NCBI RefSeq assembly: GCF_001570745.1
Contig: NZ_BCSG01000003.1
Span: 62,001 to 126,000, forward strand
DNA from: Alicyclobacillus mali NBRC 102425
GTDB lineage: Bacteria > Bacillota > Bacilli > Alicyclobacillales > Alicyclobacillaceae
Direction of reading: 5' to 3'
Length of the DNA stretch: 64,000 nucleotides
This document shows positions 23,460 through 32,327 of this stretch, piece by piece; within the stretch, counting starts at the first letter, position 1; every line of letters starts with the position of its first letter. Made by a program: the position numbers and the translations under genes. Under the pieces are notes generated by a model that was given only the letters and a program-made list of their open reading frames with translations, was not told the origin of the DNA and did not search any database.

Positions 23460-24854
23460 ATGCCAGTGTACGACGTCGTTCTGCGCAACGGGCTCGTCGT
23501 GACGGAATCCAGTGCGCTGATGATGGATTTAGCCATTACCAATGGGCGGATTGCAGCAATTGGCTCCATTGAGGGCCGCGCGGCGGTGCAGGTGGACGTA
23601 TCGGGGCACTGGGTGATGCCCGGCGTCATCGATGCACACGTGCACCTCAACGAACCTGGCACGGACTGGGAGGGATTTGAAACAGGCTCCCGCGCGCTGG
23701 CCGCAGGAGGGTGCACGCTGTTCGTGGACATGCCGTTGAATGGCGTCCCTCCGACGATCGACCCGTCGGCGCTCACGGAGAAGGTAGCGTGCGCAACGGG
23801 TAAGTCCGTCATCGACTTCGCATTCTGGGGTGGGCTGGTGCCTCGTCGCTTGGACCAGCTCGAGCCGCTCGCCGACGCAGGCGTTCTCGGGTTCAAGGCG
23901 TTCCTCTCCGCGCCAGGTGGTCCCAGCGCAGATCACGGCTATGTGCAAGTCGATGACGCAACGTTGTATGAAGGGATGCGCATTCTGGCCAGAGTGGGCC
24001 TTCCCTTGCTCTTGCACGCGGAGAACGGGGCCATTGCCGACGCAATCCGGAGTCAGTTGGAACGGGAGGGGCGCCTGACAGCCCGCGACTACGCAGCCTC
24101 GCGGCCCCCCGAAGTGGAGTGGGAAGCGGTGCAACGAGCGCTCACACTCGCCGAGGCGACGGGCTGCCGACTGCATTTCGTACATATCAGCACCCCGGAG
24201 TCTGTGCATCGAATTCAAGCGGCCAAGCGAAAGGGCTTGGACGTAACACTGGAAACATGCCCTCACTACCTTGCGCTGACGGTCGACGACTTTGAACGGC
24301 TCGGACCCGTGGCCAAGTGCGCACCACCCCTCCGCGATGAACAGACGCGCCTCGCACTTTGGGATCGCCTTCGTCGAGGACTCATCGACGACGTGGCGTC
24401 GGATCACTCGCCGTGTCCAATGGACATGAAACGGTCCGCATCCGGCAATTACTTCGAGGTTTGGGGTGGAATCGCCGGAGGACAGTCGACCCTGGAGGTC
24501 ATGCTCGACGAAGGCCTGCGACAAGGACTGCGACTTGTAGACGTGGCCCGCCTCACCGCGGCGCATCCCGCCAAGCGGCTGGGCGTATATCCCCGAAAAG
24601 GTGTAATTCAAATTGGATCCGATGCCGATCTCGCCATCGTCAACCCGGCCGAGCGCTATACGCTGAGACCTGAACACCTGTTCCAACGCCATCGCCACAG
24701 CCCCTATATCGGCCGGACGTTCTCTTCGCGCGTGGTGCAAACGTGGTGCCGTGGCCATTTGGTGTATCAGGCACACGGAGAGCCCACGTTTCCAACCGCA
24801 GGCATTGGCCAATGGATTCGGTCCGCACACTCATCTCATGCGGAAAGGGCGTGA
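23460..24854 (+). CDS. allB: Allantoinase
   Basis: This 464-residue cyclic amidohydrolase has the metal motif DAHVHLNEPG (about residues 59-68), a carboxylated Lys in VLGFKAFLSA (about 145), HAENG (about 186), FVHIST (about 242) and SDHSPCP (about 315). The NEPG and GFKAF contexts separate allantoinase from the dihydropyrimidinase also encoded in this window. It converts allantoin to allantoate. It is divergent from pucR and followed after 4 nt by the allantoate hydrolase. ATG 23460 follows AAAGGACG. Confidence 0.95.
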   Translation: MPVYDVVLRNGLVVTESSALMMDLAITNGRIAAIGSIEGRAAVQVDVSGHWVMPGVIDAHVHLNEPGTDWEGFETGSRALAAGGCTLFVDMPLNGVPPTIDPSALTEKVACATGKSVIDFAFWGGLVPRRLDQLEPLADAGVLGFKAFLSAPGGPSADHGYVQVDDATLYEGMRILARVGLPLLLHAENGAIADAIRSQLEREGRLTARDYAASRPPEVEWEAVQRALTLAEATGCRLHFVHISTPESVHRIQAAKRKGLDVTLETCPHYLALTVDDFERLGPVAKCAPPLRDEQTRLALWDRLRRGLIDDVASDHSPCPMDMKRSASGNYFEVWGGIAGGQSTLEVMLDEGLRQGLRLVDVARLTAAHPAKRLGVYPRKGVIQIGSDADLAIVNPAERYTLRPEHLFQRHRHSPYIGRTFSSRVVQTWCRGHLVYQAHGEPTFPTAGIGQWIRSAHSSHAERA

Positions 24855-24858
24855 AAGC

Positions 24859-26136
24859 ATGTCCATTTCTCACAAACCGAACTTGCGGCCGAGCGCTCAA
24901 TCCTTGGGCCACGAAGCGGTGCAACTGCTGCATTCGTTGGCCCAATTCGGCAGCGTGCCGGAGGGCGGTATCACGCGCCTCGTCTACACCCCCGCGTGGC
25001 GGGAGGCACAGGCGTGGTTGGAACGAGAGATGACGTCCAGAGGACTCCTGACGTTCTGGGACGACGTGGGCAACCTCTACGGCCGCTCCGAACCGGCCTC
25101 TCCCGGTGGACCCCGCATCCTCACAGGCTCTCACGTCGACACGGTCCGCCAAGGCGGATGCTTTGACGGCGCTGCCGGAATCGTGGCGAGTCTCATCGCA
25201 GTCAGTTGGCTCCGAGCCACTTACGGCCCGCCCCACTTGCCGTTGGATGTCGTGTCCTTTGCGGAAGAAGAGGGGGTGCGCTTCCCCGTCGCCTTTTGGG
25301 GATCGTCGAACGCCTTGGCAGCGGCAGAAGGCCGCGAACCTACTCCCCTGCCTCGCGTGCTCGATGAGTACGGGATCGACATCGAGCGCGCCATCCGGGA
25401 CGCGAATCTACCTCCCTCATCCCAGCGATCCCGACAACCGGTCGGCGCCTATGTGGAACTTCACGTGGAGCAGGGCTCGAAGCTCGAGGAGGCCGGCGTG
25501 GATATTGGTGTCGTCACGGCGATCGTCGGCCAACGGCGTTATTGGGTCGAAGTCGTGGGACGCGCGGGGCACGCGGGGACGATGTCGATGCAAGCGAGAG
25601 TCGATGCGATGGCATGCGCTTGCAGTCTGCTGAACGAACTGCTCGAACGGGCCGCGGCCATTCCAGACCTTACGCTGACGGCGGGACAGTGGCATGTCGA
25701 ACCTAACGCGGTCAACGTCATCCCTGGACGCGTGACATTTTCCTTAGATGTGCGCCATCCCTCCGAACGGCAGCTTGATCTGTTTGCCTGCGAAATCGAA
25801 AGCGTGTGCTCGAATATCGCCGCCGAGCGCCGAGCATCGGTGCGCTTGACCTCGTGGATGAAGCAGTCCCCCGTGCCGATGGATCCAACCATCATCGCAT
25901 TGATCTCAAGCGCCGGCAACGACGCGGGGTGGAGCTCCATGCCCCTTCTCAGTGGAGCGGGCCACGACGCGCAGACGTTTGCTGGCAGCGTGCCGAGCGG
26001 GATGATTTTTGTCCCGAGTCGAGGCGGCGTCAGCCATGCGCCGGATGAATTCACATCGAGCGACGCGCTCGGGCGCGGAATTGAGGTCCTCATCCGCGTG
26101 CTCTACGCGCTGGCGTACGAGACGTATCTCCCCTAA
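24859..26136 (+). CDS. allC: Allantoate amidohydrolase (M20/M28-type, AllC/PucF)
   Basis: This 425-residue Zn or Mn amidohydrolase of the N-carbamoyl-L-amino acid hydrolase/allantoate family has SHVDTVRQGGCFDGAAG (about residues 87-103), EEEGVRF, YVELHVEQG and GVSHAPDEF, giving all metal ligands. It splits allantoate to ureidoglycolate (or ureidoglycine), CO2 and ammonia. The ATG at 24859 is 4 nt after the allantoinase stop; an in-frame ATG at 24838 overlaps allB and lacks a site. The family also contains L-carbamoylases and some beta-ureidopropionases, but the partner allB makes allantoate the best substrate. Confidence 0.92.
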   Translation: MSISHKPNLRPSAQSLGHEAVQLLHSLAQFGSVPEGGITRLVYTPAWREAQAWLEREMTSRGLLTFWDDVGNLYGRSEPASPGGPRILTGSHVDTVRQGGCFDGAAGIVASLIAVSWLRATYGPPHLPLDVVSFAEEEGVRFPVAFWGSSNALAAAEGREPTPLPRVLDEYGIDIERAIRDANLPPSSQRSRQPVGAYVELHVEQGSKLEEAGVDIGVVTAIVGQRRYWVEVVGRAGHAGTMSMQARVDAMACACSLLNELLERAAAIPDLTLTAGQWHVEPNAVNVIPGRVTFSLDVRHPSERQLDLFACEIESVCSNIAAERRASVRLTSWMKQSPVPMDPTIIALISSAGNDAGWSSMPLLSGAGHDAQTFAGSVPSGMIFVPSRGGVSHAPDEFTSSDALGRGIEVLIRVLYALAYETYLP

Positions 26137-26160
26137 ACCAAGCGCCCTTGTCAGCGACGC

Positions 26161-26180
26161 GGGCCGCCTTCCGGCGGCCC
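26161..26180. terminator. Hairpin between convergent allC and xanthine dehydrogenase operons
   Basis: GGGCCGCC-TTCC-GGCGGCCC is a perfect 8-bp GC stem with a tetraloop, located 24 bp after the allC stop and 19 bp before the last xanthine dehydrogenase stop. T-tracts are weak, but the location supports bidirectional termination. Confidence 0.7.
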
Positions 26181-26199
26181 ACTGTCATGTTTCCAGCCG

Positions 26200-26730
26200 C
26201 TATCCTTTGTCCCCGTGGTCCGTTTCCTCAATCACACGTCGCACCGCGCGCAGAATCGGTAGATATCCGGTGCATCGGCACAGGTTTCCGGACAGCCAAA
26301 CGCGTATATCCTCTTCGCTTGGCGACGGCAAGGCGTGAAGCAGGGCCCGAACCGCCATTACCATCCCCGGCGTGCAGTAGCCACACTGAAGGGCCCCTTC
26401 CTCCACAAACGCATGCACAATGCGGTCAGCTTCGGGATCGCCCGCGCCTTCGATGGTGACCACAGACCGCCCCCGCAGCCGAAACATCGGCGTCATGCAG
26501 GCGAGTGCGGGGCGCCCATCCACCTCGACGGTGCAAGCTCCACATCTTCCGATCCCGCACGAAATCTTAGTGCCCATCATTCCAAGTTCGTCCCGCAACA
26601 CGCGCACGAGCGACGTACAGGGCGGCGCCTTCACCATCACCGGCTTTCCATTCAGGACGAACTCGACGCGATCCGCTCCCGGCCCCAGGACGTCGATTCC
26701 TTCGAGGCATCGCTTGGCATCCACCGCCAC
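26200..26730 (-). CDS. pucE: Xanthine dehydrogenase 2Fe-2S subunit (PucE)
   Basis: This subunit of about 176 residues carries two 2Fe-2S clusters: the plant-ferredoxin type CGIGRCGACTV with a following Cys (ALACMTP), and the helical type CGYCTPGMV and CRCTGY. It passes electrons from the Mo site to FAD. No ATG fits; the GTG at 26730 is chosen because GGGGGAG lies 5 nt upstream. This start overlaps the 3' end of the large subunit by 79 nt in another frame, which is long for such operons. It is the last gene of the pucABCDE-ordered operon. Confidence 0.92.
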   Translation of the reverse strand: MAVDAKRCLEGIDVLGPGADRVEFVLNGKPVMVKAPPCTSLVRVLRDELGMMGTKISCGIGRCGACTVEVDGRPALACMTPMFRLRGRSVVTIEGAGDPEADRIVHAFVEEGALQCGYCTPGMVMAVRALLHALPSPSEEDIRVWLSGNLCRCTGYLPILRAVRRVIEETDHGDKG

Positions 26731-28997
26731 AAGGTCTCCCCCCTCTTCGCCATCTCGGCGAGAAGCACATCCTGACGAACCGGCAACGCCGTAATCCATA
26801 CGCCTATCGCGTCGTGAATGGCCGCCGCAATGGCCGGTGCGACGGCCACCGTGCCGATCTCCCCCACGCCGCGCGGTCCGTGACCGTCCTCCACCTTTGG
26901 GATGATAGCCTCCAGTTCCATCTCCGGCACATCCAACGCCGTGGGAATGAGGTACGTATCCAGATTGCGCGTGACGTAACGCCCCTCGTCCATCAGCGCA
27001 TCTTCCATGAGCGCGAATCCCATCCCCATGACGCCACCGCCTTCAATCTGCCCCACATACCCCATTGGGTTCACCACGCCGCCAGCCCACACGCCTTGGT
27101 GCAGGCCAGTCACGCGCACCTCTGCGGTCAGCAGATCCACGTCGACCTCGGCCACCACCCCGGCGAACGAGTAGAGGTAGTGAGCGCCATCCTGAGCCCA
27201 CGTGTCCGGCGTCACGGGAAAATGGGATGCAATCTCGACCTCCGGCAAGTCGTCTCCTGCGGCGGCCGCGAGATCCGCGTACGACGCCACGAGGCGCCCG
27301 GCGTTGCGCTCGTGCACGCCTCCGGGTCCCAGGCGGAGGTCTGACTCGCGGCGCTCGGCAACACGAGCCGCGAGGGACAACATCTTCGACTCCCAGTCGG
27401 GTCGAATACGCTTGAGCGTGTGCCACACCATGCCCGTCGCCCGAGAGGCCGTGGATGAACCTGATCGCGGCACCCGAGACGTATCGCCGAGCACCACCTC
27501 CACGTCTTCAACCGCACAATCGAGCAACTCCGCGGCCAGGAGCGGGATGGCGGCAATGACGCCTTGACCGCACTCCTCAAACCCAAACGCGAGTTCAATC
27601 TTCCCATGACGCGTCAAACGCACCCGGCCCCCAGTGTGATCCGGCCGCCGCAGTCCCAGCCCCCCGCCGTGCATCGTGACAGCGATGCCTATCCCTCGGC
27701 GATGGTAGGCGGACGCACTGGTTACGGTATGCCGCGACTGAACCTCCGCGCGCTTCCGCTCCACAAAGGCGAGGACTTCGTCCGCACCTTCCGTCGGCGC
27801 GATGGTTTGGCCAAGTGGCCCGCAATCCGAATGGGCGCGAAAGTTGCGCCTGCGAACTTCGAGCGGGTCTATGCCCAGTGCGTCCGCCAACCGGTCCATC
27901 TGTCCTTCAAGTGCAAACGTCACCTGGTTCCCGCCGAAGCCGCGAAACTCTCCGGCCACGCCGCAATTGGTATGCACCGAGTAACCGCGCACGCGGACGT
28001 GATCGATGATGTAAGGACCGGTGGCATGCTCCACCGCGAAATCAAGCACCGCCGGGCCCAGCGTCGCGTACGCGCCCGTGTCAGCCACGATGCGGACGTC
28101 GTGCGCGAGGATGCGGCCGTCCCGAGCGGCTCCCGTGCGCATCCAGATTCGCATGGGATGGCGCTTCAGCCCCGAGCGAACGGACTCCGCCCGGGATTGG
28201 TGAATTTTCACGGGCTTCCCGGTTGCGAGCGCGAGCAGTGCCAGATACGGCTGGACGTTCAGCTCATCTTTGCCCCCAAACGAACCGCCAATGGGGCTCG
28301 ACACGATGCGAATGCGTTCCTCAGGCCAGCCAAGGATGCGGGCCAACTGGGCGCGATCGCCATAGCCGTGCTGCGTTGGGGCGTACAACGTGAGTGACCC
28401 ATCCGGCTCGGGTATACACATGCCGCCCTCGGTCTCCATATAGGTGTGCATTTGGCGGGGCGTCTCGTACACCGCTTCGACGATCACGGCCGACGCGGCA
28501 AACCCTTGCGTCACGTCGCCTCGCGAAAATGTCCTGCGATGCAGCAGGTTGCCTGTCGGATGGAGTTTGACGGACGTTCGCCTCAGCGCTTGCTCTGGCT
28601 GGGCGACCACCGGAAGAGGCTCGTATTCCACTTGGATGGCCGCGAGCGCTTGTTCGAGCGAAGCACGGGAATCCGCCGCAACCGCGGCGAGAACGTCGCC
28701 CACGTACCGAATGCGGTCTTCACAGAACACAGGTTGATCCTGGATCACGATTCCGTATCGATTCAGTCCTGGGACGTCGCGCCATGTGAGCACAGCGCGA
28801 ACTCCTGGGATCTGCTGCGCACGAGATGTATCGATATGGCGGATGCGCGCATGGGGATAGTCACTTCGCAGCACGCCGCCAATCAGCATGCCGGGATGAT
28901 GCAGATCCGTCAGATACCGCATACGTCCGCGGGCCTTTTCCCAGCCGTCCGGGCGCGGAATCCATGTTGGTAAGCTGCGAAGTTGGTCGCGATCCAC
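26652..28997 (-). CDS. pucD: Xanthine dehydrogenase molybdopterin-binding subunit (PucD)
   Basis: This 781-residue catalytic subunit has N-terminal Ald_Xan_dh_C (RMRYLTDLHHPGMLIG...VGDVLAAVAADS) and C-terminal molybdopterin domains. SPIGGSFGGKDELNVQP and NCGVAGEFRGFGGNQ bind the cofactor, and GVGEIGTVAVAPAI near the C-terminus holds the presumed catalytic Glu. It hydroxylates hypoxanthine and xanthine to urate. The GTG at 28997 follows GGAGGGGTGAGCG and comes 3 nt after the FAD-subunit stop. The last 26 codons overlap pucE. Substrate is inferred from the uricase and allantoinase neighbours. Confidence 0.93.
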   Translation of the reverse strand: MDRDQLRSLPTWIPRPDGWEKARGRMRYLTDLHHPGMLIGGVLRSDYPHARIRHIDTSRAQQIPGVRAVLTWRDVPGLNRYGIVIQDQPVFCEDRIRYVGDVLAAVAADSRASLEQALAAIQVEYEPLPVVAQPEQALRRTSVKLHPTGNLLHRRTFSRGDVTQGFAASAVIVEAVYETPRQMHTYMETEGGMCIPEPDGSLTLYAPTQHGYGDRAQLARILGWPEERIRIVSSPIGGSFGGKDELNVQPYLALLALATGKPVKIHQSRAESVRSGLKRHPMRIWMRTGAARDGRILAHDVRIVADTGAYATLGPAVLDFAVEHATGPYIIDHVRVRGYSVHTNCGVAGEFRGFGGNQVTFALEGQMDRLADALGIDPLEVRRRNFRAHSDCGPLGQTIAPTEGADEVLAFVERKRAEVQSRHTVTSASAYHRRGIGIAVTMHGGGLGLRRPDHTGGRVRLTRHGKIELAFGFEECGQGVIAAIPLLAAELLDCAVEDVEVVLGDTSRVPRSGSSTASRATGMVWHTLKRIRPDWESKMLSLAARVAERRESDLRLGPGGVHERNAGRLVASYADLAAAAGDDLPEVEIASHFPVTPDTWAQDGAHYLYSFAGVVAEVDVDLLTAEVRVTGLHQGVWAGGVVNPMGYVGQIEGGGVMGMGFALMEDALMDEGRYVTRNLDTYLIPTALDVPEMELEAIIPKVEDGHGPRGVGEIGTVAVAPAIAAAIHDAIGVWITALPVRQDVLLAEMAKRGETLWRWMPSDASKESTSWGRERIASSSS

Positions 28998-29000
28998 CGC

Positions 29001-29846
29001 TCACCCCTCCTCCAGCGCACTTGCCACAAACGCGGTCACCAGATTCGCCACTACGACTCGCCGATATTCGGCAGTGGCGAACGCGTCGTCATAGGTCCAC
29101 ATTTCCGACTGAATCACGTGGTGAAGTTCGCGCAGGAGAGACGGCCGCAGTCGCTCTCCGCGAGCCAGAGCTTCGACCTTCGGGAGCCGGTGCGGCCAGT
29201 GTGCGCCTCCGCCCACAGCTACACGCAGGGCACCGACTGTGCAAGCATCGTCGACTTCAAGGGAGGCGGCAATGGTCACGAGCGCGGGTTGAAAACCAGC
29301 CCTCCGGCCGACCTTCCGCACAAAGTACCGAACGCGCTCCGATTCCTTCGGAATGTTCAACCTTGTGATCAACACATCGGCAGCAGTGTCGCGAGAGTTC
29401 AACCATTCGGAAACTGACTTTTCCTCCATCTCGCCTTCATTCCAAGTAAGTAAACTTGCTTGGGAGACGAGGAGGTAAGGCACCAAGTCGCCCTGTGCCG
29501 CGAGGTTTCCAATCAAGGTTGCCTGTTCGCGCAGAGCTGGAGCACCGACAAAGCGACACACCTCGTGCAGATGAGGCCAACGTCTGCGGACGGCGGAACT
29601 TCGTATCGCCTCCGCCAGCGTCACCCGCAGTCCCACTTGGAGCGCGTCGTCTGCTTCGACAGGCGCGCGGTCCTCGTTGGCAATGTCATCGACGCAGATC
29701 CATTCGCTCGGCACGGCATCTCCAGAAGCAGCGCGCAGCTGTAACCACGTCGAACCGGCCACGTAGCATGCGCTATCCCCGAATGCTTGTTTGCATGCCC
29801 ACGCCTCGGCGAACGAGGTCGGCAGCCATACCCGTAGCTCTGTCAC
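29001..29846 (-). CDS. pucC: Xanthine dehydrogenase FAD-binding subunit (PucC)
   Basis: This 281-residue subunit belongs to the CoxM/XdhB family. It has YVAGSTWLQLRAAS near residues 34-47, where GGT(D/N) is usual, and APALREQATLIGNLAAQGD (FAD-binding, about 110-128). A CO_deh_flav_C domain follows (FVRKVGRRAGFQPALVTIAA). The GTG at 29846 has GGAGG 8 nt upstream; ATG 29852 is the alternative. The start overlaps the MobA-like gene by 74 nt. The AGSTW variant of the FAD loop is a small departure from the family. Confidence 0.88.
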   Translation of the reverse strand: MTELRVWLPTSFAEAWACKQAFGDSACYVAGSTWLQLRAASGDAVPSEWICVDDIANEDRAPVEADDALQVGLRVTLAEAIRSSAVRRRWPHLHEVCRFVGAPALREQATLIGNLAAQGDLVPYLLVSQASLLTWNEGEMEEKSVSEWLNSRDTAADVLITRLNIPKESERVRYFVRKVGRRAGFQPALVTIAASLEVDDACTVGALRVAVGGGAHWPHRLPKVEALARGERLRPSLLRELHHVIQSEMWTYDDAFATAEYRRVVVANLVTAFVASALEEG

Positions 29847-30459
29847 GCCCATCACCTCCCAGCGACATCCAAAGTGACGTCGCACGGGCGTAATCCGCCG
29901 GCGTGTCGACGTCGAAAATCAGGTAATCGTCCGACAACGCCCTGCGCACGTTGGACACAAGGCTCTGAGCGAGCAGCGGACCTAGGCCGCGATCGCCCGC
30001 GAGCTCGGCGCGAAGCTCCCAAACAAGCTCCGTTCGCACGATGAGGGGCGGCATCGGCGGGCCGTGGCCAAACGAGACATACCCCGCTTCGGCATGTCGC
30101 GAGAGCGCGTGGACGAGATCGTCCAACAGGGCGGACGTCACGAAAGGCTGATCGGCGAGGGCGAAGAGGAGCGCATCCGCGCCTAAACCGCGCGCGACTT
30201 CGACTCCGCAGCGCACGGATGCCGACAAGGGCAGACCGACGGGCACGACGCGAACATGCACCGGCTTGCGACTGAAGGGTAGCGTCAGTGAAGCGCGCCG
30301 AGTTTGAACCCAGACGACCTCGTTGACCTCGCTCTGCAGGAGCGACCGCAGCCCCCACTCGCCGAGCGGGGCATCCCCGAGCGGCAGCGACAGTTTGTCA
30401 CAGCCCATTCGTGTGCTTCGACCTGCAGCGAGATACACGCCGACGACTTTCATTTCCAT
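29773..30459 (-). CDS. pucB: MobA/MocA-like molybdenum cofactor nucleotidyltransferase (PucB)
   Basis: This 228-residue protein of the NTP-transferase fold has the nucleotide-binding signature LAAGRSTRMGCDKL (about residues 10-23) and the metal-binding ALADQPFV (about 100-107). Homologues add CMP or GMP to molybdopterin for xanthine dehydrogenase maturation. It lies second in the operon, overlapping pucA by 10 nt and pucC by 74 nt. ATG 30459 and ATG 30453 both follow GGAGG; the second is spaced a little far. The C-terminal 25 residues coded in the overlap are Arg/Gly-rich and may be dispensable. Confidence 0.88.
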   Translation of the reverse strand: MEMKVVGVYLAAGRSTRMGCDKLSLPLGDAPLGEWGLRSLLQSEVNEVVWVQTRRASLTLPFSRKPVHVRVVPVGLPLSASVRCGVEVARGLGADALLFALADQPFVTSALLDDLVHALSRHAEAGYVSFGHGPPMPPLIVRTELVWELRAELAGDRGLGPLLAQSLVSNVRRALSDDYLIFDVDTPADYARATSLWMSLGGDGRDRATGMAADLVRRGVGMQTSIRG

Positions 30460-31493
30460 CCAGCCTCCGCCGTATCCATCAGAACGCCGCGGGCGTGAGC
30501 CTGCCTGCGCCCACTTTGGGTGTGAATGAGTTCTGCCACGATGCTCACGGCGATCTCGTCGGGCCCCTCTGCACCGATGGGCAGTCCCACCGGCGCGTGA
30601 ACGCGGTGCCCATCCGGAAGATCAGAGAGCATTCGCGCTGCGCGCTTGCGCGACGCGAGGAGCCCCGTGTAGAACGGTGAAACGCGGGCGAGGTGGCGCA
30701 AAATCGCGAGATCGCGCTCATACTGATGCGTGATCACGAGGACGTGATCGTAGGACGACACCCTGGCGGCCGCGACCGCTTCCTCTGTGCCGGTCAGAAG
30801 GAGCTTTGCGTGCGGAAAGCGCGCCCGGCGCAGGAGTTCCTCCCGCCAATCCCACACCACCACGTCGAAGCCCGCGCGGTGCGCGAGAGACACAATCGGC
30901 GGCACATCCGGGTCGGCTCCGAAGATCACCAGGCGAGGACGGGGCTCATAGTACACGTCCCATTCGGTTTCGGCAGGCACGCCTACCGCAGGTTTGACGG
31001 GAACGCTGTAGCGAGCCACGAGGTGACCTCCGACGTCGCACATGACAGTCACGCATCCAAGCCCTCGATGCCACACGCGGCGGACGCGCGCAAGAGGAAT
31101 GGACGACGGAGATGGCCATCCCGCATCCGCGCTTTGTAGGGCCCACGTTGCCAGGATGCCTTCAAACATGTGCGCGAGATCATCGGTCCACGGCTCCAAT
31201 AGGACGGTCAGAACGCCGTCGCAACCGGCGCCCGGTCCAAAGCCGAGATCGTCCGTCCGGCGGAGGTCGTAGACAAGAAGTTGGGCGGTGTCGCGGACAC
31301 CATCGGACTCCACTCGTGCGCGCAGATCTGCCTCAAGGCATCCTCCCGAGATGACGCCCAAGCTGCGGCCGTCGGGATGAAAGGCCATCAGCGCACCGGA
31401 AGGCAAGTAGGACGATCCGGCGACGTGCACGAGGCTCGCGACAGCCCAGTTCGATTCAGCGTGCAGACTGGAGAGAAAGCGAGGCACATACAT
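30450..31493 (-). CDS. pucA: XdhC/CoxI family xanthine dehydrogenase maturation factor (PucA)
   Basis: This 347-residue protein has an N-terminal XdhC_CoxI domain (VASLVHVAGSSYLPSGALMA, then VISGGCLEADL, about residues 17-60) and a C-terminal Rossmann domain (LVIFGADPDVPPIVSLA, about 185-201). XdhC proteins bind Moco and insert its sulfurated form into xanthine dehydrogenase. The ATG at 31493 is preceded by AGGGTGAG and gives the family start; the frame is open further upstream. It is first in the pucABCDE-ordered operon and has a good promoter. Confidence 0.9.
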   Translation of the reverse strand: MYVPRFLSSLHAESNWAVASLVHVAGSSYLPSGALMAFHPDGRSLGVISGGCLEADLRARVESDGVRDTAQLLVYDLRRTDDLGFGPGAGCDGVLTVLLEPWTDDLAHMFEGILATWALQSADAGWPSPSSIPLARVRRVWHRGLGCVTVMCDVGGHLVARYSVPVKPAVGVPAETEWDVYYEPRPRLVIFGADPDVPPIVSLAHRAGFDVVVWDWREELLRRARFPHAKLLLTGTEEAVAAARVSSYDHVLVITHQYERDLAILRHLARVSPFYTGLLASRKRAARMLSDLPDGHRVHAPVGLPIGAEGPDEIAVSIVAELIHTQSGRRQAHARGVLMDTAEAGWK

Positions 31494-31531
31494 CGCACTC
31501 ACCCTGAAGGTATGAAATCTAACATGAAGGC

Positions 31532-31574
31532 GACGCTTTCGCGTCATTTTACGCGTGAACCCTCGACATTTCAA
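31532..31574 (-). promoter_or_regulatory. Xanthine dehydrogenase operon promoter with overlapping palindrome
   Basis: On the minus strand TTGAAA (31569-31574) and TAAAAT (31546-31551) are 17 bp apart, 5 of 6 matches each. Immediately downstream of the -10 lies the perfect dyad GACGC-GAAA-GCGTC (31532-31545), at the expected transcription start. The dyad may be an operator or a short 5' hairpin. A sequence CCTTTTTGTTAA on the minus strand (about 31595-31606) loosely resembles the Bacillus PucR box. Confidence 0.68.
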
Positions 31575-31715
31575 TCACTATACGTCGCAATTCTTAACAA
31601 AAAGGTCGGCTGCACTTTTGTGAGATCCACCGAGTTCGGAAGTTACCTTTCGAAACTTTCAATGGTCGGGGTTGACAATGAGGCGTAAAATGTAAGAGGA
31701 TGGTGAGGTGAACCC

Positions 31716-32285
31716 ATGGAAACGCATGACATGCGCCGCGGGGTGGTGCACTCCCGCGTGACGCGGCTTCAGGCCATCGTGATGTGCTCTACACTCGGCC
31801 TGATCTGCGCCACCTATGTGGCCGTCGGAACACTCATCCGCAACCTACCGGCTCGTTCTCCAGAATGGTACTGGTTAGACCTTCCTGGTTTCGCACTGCT
31901 GGCTTGGGTCGCGGCCGCGTATGCCATGTGGCGAGGCGATGGCGAAGAAATCGCGATCCGTTGGCAAGAAGGTTCGCCTACCTGCGAGATCGCGGGAGGT
32001 TCCCATCAGGGGACTTGGACGGTGTTGGGCAAGTCGAGCAGCTCGAGCGACTGGGTGGCCGCAGTGATGTTCCTCACGGCGTGTGCCGCAGGCATAGCAG
32101 CCTTGGGCGTCAAGGAGCTTGTGCAGGCGCATGATGTCCACGGGATGGCGCAGGGCCTTCAGACGCTGTGTGATGCGGCGGGCCCCAGCCTGCTGATTCT
32201 CTTGAACTGGCCATTCCGTGCGAAGCCCTTTCGACACGTGGTGACCTTGCGGCGCGGTGCGGAGCGGATGCGCGTGTTCATTTGA
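31716..32285 (+). CDS. Uncharacterised membrane protein
   Basis: This 189-residue protein is not in a family I recognise. Hydrophobic segments lie at about residues 18-40, 53-72 and 113-132, with a weaker one at about 150-167. A polar stretch (about 75-110, DGEEIAIRWQEGSPTCEIAG) between helices 2 and 3 looks like a small cytosolic or external beta domain. The ATG at 31716 has GGTGAGG upstream, and a TTGACA at 31672-31677 may be its -35. It is divergent from the xanthine dehydrogenase operon and converges on the kinase-like gene. No functional link to purine catabolism can be shown. Confidence 0.7.
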   Translation: METHDMRRGVVHSRVTRLQAIVMCSTLGLICATYVAVGTLIRNLPARSPEWYWLDLPGFALLAWVAAAYAMWRGDGEEIAIRWQEGSPTCEIAGGSHQGTWTVLGKSSSSSDWVAAVMFLTACAAGIAALGVKELVQAHDVHGMAQGLQTLCDAAGPSLLILLNWPFRAKPFRHVVTLRRGAERMRVFI

Positions 32286-32327
32286 TTCGAAACGCTGAAC
32301 GACCCGGCAAACGCGGTCGCTCACCGG

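Noticed and set aside
31592-31606. PucR-box-like sequence upstream of pucA
   Set aside because: It matches the Bacillus consensus only loosely (CCTTTTTGTTAA) and was not seen at the other purine promoters, so it is not listed as a feature of its own.
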